A stretch of 64,000 nt of DNA from Kingdonia uniflora. Taxonomy: Eukaryota > Streptophyta > Magnoliopsida > Ranunculales > Circaeasteraceae. Made by a program: the position numbers and the translations under genes. The DNA is taken from NCBI GenBank assembly GCA_014058105.1, contig JACGCM010002669.1, positions 434,001 to 498,000 on the forward strand, in the 5' to 3' direction. Below, piece by piece: positions 57,551-64,000 of the stretch (position 1 is the stretch's first letter; each line of letters starts with the position of its first letter). The notes beneath the pieces are model-generated. The model did no database searches and was not told where the DNA came from. It saw only the letters and a program-made list of their open reading frames with translations.

Positions 57551-57730
57551 CTACGGCAGTTCTTGAAACGTAGCGGCTGTTCTTGCAACTAACGATGGGT
57601 GGAAACGGCTCATTATCAAATCGATCTTCGATATCAGATCTGCAACCTTCAAATTAGGGTCTCGAATCTCAGGATCATAATTGAGTTTGGCTGATTTCTT
57701 CGCCTTCATCGAGTTCTCTTTTGGAGACAT
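57551..57730 (-). CDS. Small unrecognised ORF, 59 codons
   Basis: The minus-strand frame begins MSPKENSMKAKKSAKLNYDP and continues through RDPNLKVADLISKIDLIMSR to a stop in CGTAG. A following frame-shifted segment (EEMYKLLEKKDEKGKMQEA) suggests a longer ancestral protein with a basic start and helical middle. I do not recognise the family. It lies between the two copies of the local duplication. It might be the first exon of a gene running to the left, but no splice donor is obvious. Confidence 0.3.
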   Translation of the reverse strand: MSPKENSMKAKKSAKLNYDPEIRDPNLKVADLISKIDLIMSRFHPSLVARTAATFQELP

Positions 57731-57784
57731 TGTCTCTACAAAAATGATCTAATCGATGGATTTAAAGAAGCTACTCTACAAATT

Positions 57785-58215
57785 TTATGGATTATCGATC
57801 TCTTGGAAGCAATAAATTTTAAACTTTAAAGTAATAAATAAAAAAATCAAATTAGAGTTTCAAATTTATCCTAATAATTTAATAAAAGCGAAAATCATTT
57901 TTTATTTCACTACAAATGGCATAATAACGTCAACAAGGGAAAGCCTGTGTTATAATAATTTCTAAGGACCTCCTACTAACTATGTTATAATATGATTCTT
58001 AGACTCACTTCCTACTAATTTTGCTAAAATCTAATTATACATGCACAACATGTCTTTTATTAAATCAAAATAGAAAGAGAAAAAAGAAGAAAAAAAAAAC
58101 AATAAATAAAGGAAATCAAATGAATTAGAGAGGGGGATTGGAAAATATTAGGCAAGAAGCCTGGAGCTAGAGGTATATTATGTCCCCCTCATTTATCACT
58201 GCAATCTGCTTGTTC
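57785..58215. repeat. Diverged local duplication, copy 2
   Basis: This is the partner of 56938-57240, in the same orientation about 0.9 kb away. It contains an extra AT-rich stretch that starts cactacaaatggcataataa at 57907, which could be a CACTA-like insertion. Confidence 0.5.
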
Positions 58216-59199
58216 AATGACTACGAGCATCTTTAGCAATTTTTGTAAGTTTGTTTGAAATATAGGGGGCTGTTTGGATACTATGTTAAACCAGTCTAGT
58301 CCAGTTCAGAATTGAACTCAAGTTAAAAATACATGTTTGACAAACTATAAGCCCTACTAATCAGGTTTTCTTTTGAACGAGTCTGCTCCATATTTTGAGG
58401 AAAACTGGTTTTTTATTGGAACGAATAATACTCGTTTTGCAATAGAAAGTTTCAAAATTTAATTAAAATCGCGATAAAATAATAACTTTTCGAAACAAGA
58501 GAAAAAACTCTACGAAAAGAGCAACTAACACTGTACTTCCTCTCTCTTCTTCATTAATAATTTCCACTAATACACATCCACCATTAATGCTCTCACATCA
58601 ACTGTACTATCTCTCTCCTCAATTAATATTTCCCATTAAATCATCTCTCATTTCATTAATATCTTTCATCTCCTCTCATTAAAATCTCTCTCTCTCTCAT
58701 ACACAATCTGATCTAGAACTTCTTCTTTTAATCTATTTGGTAATCACACAATCTCTCACACACAAAACCCTTATTCTCCTACTAGAACTTCTTTTTTGAA
58801 TCAAAACAATGGGACGAAAGATGCCTACCAATCAGGGATTATGAATGGGTGAGTTCATGATTCGGAGGCAGTAAAATATGCGGCGTATAGAGCGTCTATT
58901 TCAGCTCATAGTAGAGTGAGAGAGAGTCCTTTGAGCTCCGACGCCGTTGTTTTACGCGAATTGGTTATGAGTCCTCCTTTGCTGTCACATCGATTCTCAC
59001 CCCAAACACTGTTTTTGTGGGGTGTATCTTCACATCTGTGATGAACCAGAGGACTGGGCTCTTCATATTTCAATGTTCACCGTTCACTTCAAAGGCATTG
59101 AGGAAGTTCCCCAAGAAGGTAATTGTTTAAATTTTTTTAGGGTTTATTATATGTATAATTGGAGGGCTGATTTAGGTCTATTGGATCTTATGTTTATCT

Positions 59200-61740
59200 T
59201 AGATATCCCAGAAATGAAGAGTTGATTTTGCCGCAATCTGAAGAGGCAGTGAGGTTAAATCCTTATTGCGGAAGGGCGTAACAGCGATTAAGTTATGTTC
59301 ATCTAAGGTAATTTTAAGCTGCTTAAAGATTCAGTTTCTTTAAATTTAGTTTGGATTTTTCTAATTTATAGAAATTAAGATCCTACATTGTTATCCTTGT
59401 AGTTTTGAAATTTTAATCTTTAGTTGTTACTTGTGTGTAAACATGTGTTTTTTTTGATACTAGTCTAATTTAGTGAAAATTGGGGTTCATTTCGTATTTG
59501 CGTAAAAATGCAATCCCATTGTCATCACTGTTGACAAAATCAATTGTTTATCTTTGGTGTTACTGTTTATCAAAGATTTTATCTTGCTTTGTTATTTGTG
59601 TTTTGTTATCTTTGCTTATTTAGTTGGTTCTTTTGGAAAAATGGCTTCCCCTGATGTCATTATTATATACTGCATTTTTGTTTGTTTGTTTATGTGATTG
59701 TTTTCTTTGCTTATTATAGGTTAGGCCAAGTTCAGAATGGTAGGAGGCACCTTTGTCTACACGGGAAATGGCCTGATCCAGATGAGTTATAAAAGTTACA
59801 GGCAGTGGAAAGGCATATCAGAGTTTGTGCTGATGCCAGGATAGCTGGGGATTGGAACAATGTATTAAGAGAAGAAGATGTTGCTATTGCTGCAGGTGCA
59901 TTTTCCCCTCAGGTAAAGTTGTGTTCTCTATCTGTCTCCCTTGGTTTGTGCGGGTCACTCTAAATTATCAGGAATTCTGATCTAGTTTAAAATTGAAACT
60001 TACAGCTATTTGCATGTCGAGCGGAATCATTTCTAAAGCTTCAAAGACTTGAGGATGCCGAGTCTAGTCTAAAAGCCATTCCCGAGTTGGGACGTTATCC
60101 AACCTCATGCTCACAAGCCGAGTTCTTTGAAATATTATCTGAAGCTTATATGTTCTTTGTCCGAGTTCAAGTTGCAATGGCATTGGGACTGTTTGAGAGT
60201 GCAGTTGCAGATACTGAGAAGCTGAGCTTATTAATCCGAATAACAAAGAAGTTTCCATGTTTCTTCACAAGGTGAGGATGGTTTCAAGAGCTCATACCCG
60301 TGGTAATGATTATTTTAAATCTGGCCATTATACTGAAGCGTGCTCGGCTTATGGGGAGGGGCTCATGCTAGATCCTACAAACTTTGTTCTCTTCTGTAAT
60401 AGAGTTGCTAGTTGGTCGAGGCTTGAGCAGTGGGAAAGATCCATTGAAGATTGTAATGAAGCTCTGAGGATCCAACCCAACTACACGAAGGCCCTTCTTC
60501 GGAGTGCTACATCCAGTGCCAAAGTGAATATAAATTTCAACTATTCTCTTCATCTAACTATTTGTGTTGCTTCCATACTATGGTTTTTGGTATTGAAGAT
60601 CATCTTTATTCAAATCTCAGTTAGCCAGCTCGTATATAGTCTGTGGGAATACATTCTAGACCCAAGTTAGATTAGTGCCGACACCGAGCTACAAATTTCC
60701 TAGGTAACAACGACACGGATATGGGTGTCGGTGTCTGACATGGGTACGGGGTGTCGGAAACGGCAGGAAATTGTTAAGTACCTTGTAAATAGTGTTGGAC
60801 ACGTGTGTCCGAGTGTCCAAGTGTCCGAGTGTCGGGGACGTTTTATTTTTTTAAAGTGAAGTGTCGTTGTTACCTAGTAAATTTCATTTAATGGGCTTAC
60901 CTGGTGGAAACACCAATTGTTTTAGGAATGTCTCTAGATGTAAGGTACCTGGTAGTAGCTACTAGCGACATATAATCATTTTGTGTCTGTAGAATCTTGA
61001 GTTACCGATCTTCTAAAAAACTAACACACATACCAAAGAAAAGGATTCAATAGATTTACTACTAAAGAGCTAAAATCTGTAAAACCAAGCTTACATAGGA
61101 AAGCGCTTCAGGTAGGTCGACCCAACAATAACTTATGTCTGTCGGATAAAACCTACCAAAGTTATGGTCAATAGCTTGACCACCCCACACCACCCCACAG
61201 GCATAATTTCCTGATTTGGTTGTTTACCATTTTTTCTTTATTATTGATCCTTCTGTTTTAGGGGTGTTCTTATGAGGGTTCTTTTTTATAGTTTTTCGGT
61301 ACTTTTTTTTAGTAGTTTGACCTGGCTCATTATTAGCTTCAATGTTATCACTTTAACTTTTACAACTTTTACAGATCTGGCTCATTATTACCTTCAAAGA
61401 TCCAATAAGACCTAAATTCTTACATAAACTACTATGAAACATCACATGGGTATAGACATAATAACTAATCACAAAATGCTTTTGTGGTGGGATTGAACTG
61501 ATTGAACGGTGGGCTCAAGCTGTGAAAGACTACGGGGTCATGAGTAAGCAACTTCCCAATGACATCGAGGTTGCAGACGCCTTATTTCATGCAGAAGCTG
61601 CATGCGAAAATCTGGTGAAGAGAAAGGGCCTAGTTTGTAATCTGGTGAAGTGATTCCAACGGGATCCTCAGGTGGAGTTGGCAAGAAAGCCTTCACTGGA
61701 ATTTAAGTCCTTCCTTCGAGGTGGAAAAATCTAGGTCCTC
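59200..61740 (+). pseudogene. TTL: TPR-repeat thioredoxin-like (TTL) gene copy, broken and incomplete
   Basis: Exon-like blocks: about 59210-59308 (SEEAVRLNPYCGRA, stop, QRLSYVHLR), 59722-59912 (GRRHLCLHGKWPD, a stop at about 59788, then VCADARIAGDWNNVLREED), 60005-60523 (FACRAESFLKLQRLEDAE, and after a one-base loss near 60220 AHTRGNDYFKSGHYTEACSA and NEALRIQPNYTKALL) and about 61500-61640 (ERWAQAVKDYGVMSKQLPND). These follow the order of plant TTL proteins (TETRATRICOPEPTIDE THIOREDOXIN-LIKE) through their TPR motifs. The N-terminal disordered part and the C-terminal thioredoxin-like domain are absent. TTLs act in brassinosteroid and stress signalling. This copy is a pseudogene. Confidence 0.8.
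60701..60877. mobile_element. MITE with 9-bp target duplication, copy 1
   Basis: It starts taggtaacaacgacac and ends gtgtcgttgttacctag. The flanks caaatttcc and taaatttca agree at 7 of 9 positions. The interior is full of gtgtccgacac-type words. It lies in an intron of the TTL copy. Confidence 0.85.
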
Positions 61741-62577
61741 TAGTTTTTCTTTTGATGATAGATGTTGTGTTACCTTTTCTTGATGTTAGTTGGTGGATAC
61801 TTTCTTGGAAGCATCATAATTTTTGCTTTGTATGAATCTATTTGATTACTTTTGCTAAACTGAGTTTTTTGCAGTCATCTTGTTCTTTTAATAGTTGCAA
61901 TGTAACCAACTACTTCTCAGGAAAGCCTTCTCAGTCTGTTCCGCTACTGGCAACATGTTTGGGTCTGCTGCCTAGTTTTGGATTTGGTGCATTGTGCACA
62001 CTATGGTTCCTAGTAGGTCGAGATTACTGGCCAAACTTTTGAATCATTGCCTACTTAAGCATTGGATTATTACCTACAGACATGGGTTACATGGGTTATA
62101 GTAGGTTTGATCTTTTTTCAAGTCTGGTTCTTAGTAGTTTAAGACTAAGTGTCTGGTTGTACATTATTGTTCCCAGTATGTCAAGACCAATGGCCAGAAA
62201 TTTGGATTGTTTTACTGAACATCATGGTTATGGTCGTGCTTTTAAGTGACTTCTCGGTTCTTAGTAGGGGGAGATTATCGTCCTTAATGCATATACTACG
62301 AGTTATGCATGATGAGTGTTTTGTTATACTTTTGAGTACATGTATTGATGATTTTAACAAAGTTAATTTGAGTATTTAATTAGAAAAGGTTAAAAATAAT
62401 TATAAAAACTGGTTTATGATACAAGTATCCAAACAACATACAAATCCGAACCAGGATAACATGTAAAAATGACCAAACAACATATTAAACTGAACTAGTT
62501 TAGGTTTATACATATCCAGGATAGGCCAGCTAGGTTTATCCTTGGCTGGCCCAAAAATTTAAGTATCCAAACAGCCC
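61741..62577 (+). other. Region between the TTL copy and the right TIR
   Basis: No gene is recognised. Two related blocks of about 80 bp lie at 61996-62080 and 62159-62240 (ggttcctagtaggtcgagat versus tgttcccagtatgtcaagac, each followed by ggccaaac/ggccagaa). They suggest an imperfect tandem duplication of about 163 bp. Confidence 0.4.
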
Positions 62578-62578
62578 C

Positions 62579-63080
62579 TTAAGGTTTTTCGAATGCCGAT
62601 ACCTTGAAATTCAAAAGTAGTGGGCCATTACAACTTGAGCAATTTTAGAAGGCAGACGGTGGAGCCATCATACCTAAACAAAGAAATATGACAATGTGAT
62701 GAAATCTTACCCTCATTGCTGAAAATGTTAATAAGAGATTTTACTGGCAAACAAGCAATATTTACCGGCTAGTACTTGTCAACTCTAGTAGCCTAACTTT
62801 TCAAATATTGCCATAGAACTTGTATGCAGTTGCCACAATATTTGGACTGGAGAAAGAATTGCACTCTCCTTGAGGAAGAACTTTCTTCTACAATCAACTT
62901 CACTATTACTGGGATTCTTCTTTGGCTTCTTTGGCTGGCAAAAGATTACTTGATATGACAGCCACCTCCAAAAAAAGGCCTAAGCTTTAGCTACTCCGTC
63001 ACAACAAGCTATGAATTTTACATAGCAAAGAACGTGATCTAGGTACTCTCTCCAGTGTAAGATGATGTTAAGTTCACGTC
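62579..63080. other. Intergenic region, nothing recognised
   Basis: There is no supported ORF or repeat end in this stretch. Confidence 0.35.
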
Positions 63081-63264
63081 TAGGTAACAACGACACGGAT
63101 ACGGGTGTTGGTGTCCGACACGGGTACGGGGTGTCGGAAACGGCAGAATTTTGTTAAGACCCTGCAAATAGTGTTGGACACGTTTGTCCGAGTGTCCAAG
63201 TGTCCGGATGTCGGGGTGTCGGACACATTTTATTTTATTAAAGTGAAGTGTCGCTGTTACATAG
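63081..63264. mobile_element. MITE with 9-bp target duplication, copy 2
   Basis: It starts taggtaacaacgacac and ends gtgtcgctgttacatag. A perfect 9-bp duplication gttcacgtc lies at 63072-63080 and 63265-63273. It has the same family and orientation as copy 1. A 9-bp duplication points to the Mutator superfamily. Confidence 0.9.
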
Positions 63265-63273
63265 GTTCACGTC

Positions 63274-64000
63274 ACCAACCGATATCCCTCAAGCATGTTT
63301 CCACTAGTTCTAAAGAAAGATATGGATCATGTAAAAGAGAGCAACCCCAAGATTTTAATAGACATAGAGGAGACCTCATCTACTCCGTTAAATCTCTTGC
63401 CATATCTCATAGGAAGCTATCCCAATCTCTTAATGGGTTAGCATTGGGAAGTTCAATACTTCATTAAGCTTGTTAGAGGGATAATATTTTTTGGCATTAC
63501 CAAAATCATGTTCCATGCTCTCCTCCCTTTTTAAAGTCTGCATATGAATACTAGTCATACTAATACACGTAACACGCCCCAGAAATATACTCAATTTCCA
63601 TGCAAACCTCCTCCAGGAGTTTCCGTCCACCCAAATCCTTTTAGACACAAAAATATTTATTTATTGTTAGAAAGAATATCTCCAATTTTTGAGCTATCAT
63701 ACTTCTAACTTTCTTTTGCATACCATGGTGATCCAGGATCATAATCTATCACCATTTGCCTGACTAATCCCTAGGGCACGTGAGATCATCATAGCCAACA
63801 TTGTTTCGCATGATCATCTCCAATTTTACACAAAGGACCGCTTAAGCATCTTTATAACCCACTATCCTTGTTCCTCAGTGTTATCAAAGGCGAAAGCAAC
63901 ACCCTAAGCATTTTCTTTCAAATCGCTTAAAGTGTTAAGCAAAAAAGCGAAGCGACCACTTAATGATAAAATAAAATAAAAATCATTTCAAAAATTAAAA
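63274..64000. other. Right edge, no gene assigned
   Basis: Short ORFs on both strands (for example 63430-63648, -) show no known domain. The last 130 bp (gttatcaaaggcgaaagcaa and later gcgaagcgaccact) look like part of a dispersed repeat running off the window. Confidence 0.35.

Larger units (their letters stand above)
58264..62578. mobile_element. Candidate TIR element enclosing a TTL gene copy
   Basis: ggggctgtttggatact at 58264-58280 and agtatccaaacagcccc at 62562-62578 are perfect 17-bp inverted repeats. Subterminal words such as actagttcagttta and cagtctagtccagttcag are related. GGGGCTGTTTGG-type ends occur in plant PIF/Harbinger elements. The flanks (tag/ata left, tta right) do not give a clear duplication. 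No transposase was found. Two unrelated MITE ends could also produce this pattern. Confidence 0.4.

Overview
The window is plant nuclear DNA, most likely from an angiosperm and probably a eudicot. The evidence is plant-type LTR retrotransposons (Athila, Tat and copia), an L1 LINE, PIF/Harbinger and hAT DNA transposons, several MITEs, and plant host genes with short GT-AG introns. It is AT-rich and repeat-dominated. By my reading only two stretches look like ordinary host genes: a complete thaumatin-like protein gene (48210-49029, +) and the 3' exons of a PTST-type starch-targeting protein gene (54193-55458, -). A decayed TPR-thioredoxin-like (TTL) gene copy lies at 59200-61740.

Layout. Positions 1-8462 hold an Athila-lineage Ty3/gypsy element on the minus strand (5' LTR 7339-8462, tRNA-Asp-type PBS, then gag, protease, RT, RNase H and integrase; its 3' LTR lies off the left edge). 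Positions 8804-23038 hold a complete but decayed Tat-lineage gypsy element on the plus strand. It has 575-bp LTRs, a 5-bp target duplication AAACC, a second RNase H, a 44-bp tandem repeat and a long antisense multi-exon gene between pol and the 3' LTR. Positions 23309-26120 hold a truncated copia element. A MITE (26659-26998) and an L1 reverse-transcriptase fragment (27004-28177) follow, then 3 kb of unclassified repeat. Positions 31263-35004 are the 3' half of a second, related Tat element that carries the same antisense gene.

From 36.6 kb DNA transposons dominate: a hAT-like MITE; a 6.6-kb PIF/Harbinger element (37069-43660) carrying ORF1, transposase and a nearly full-length plant mobile domain (PMD) gene; a 4.2-kb hAT element (43670-47869) that carries a fragment of a phenylalanine ammonia-lyase gene; and, on the other side of the thaumatin-like gene, a second PIF/Harbinger element (49289-53634) without the PMD gene. 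The right part (53.6-64 kb) contains the PTST exons, three copies of one short MITE family with 9-bp target duplications, a Tourist-like MITE in a PTST intron, a local duplication, and the TTL pseudogene between 17-bp inverted termini.

Most transposon proteins carry stops, frameshifts or lost catalytic residues, so the elements are old. The observations most worth following are the PMD gene inside a Harbinger element, the PAL fragment inside the hAT element, the conserved antisense spliced gene of the Tat elements with its own TATA box, and the GC-rich palindrome clusters next to both Harbinger transposase genes. Exon borders, element ends and domain calls were made by eye.
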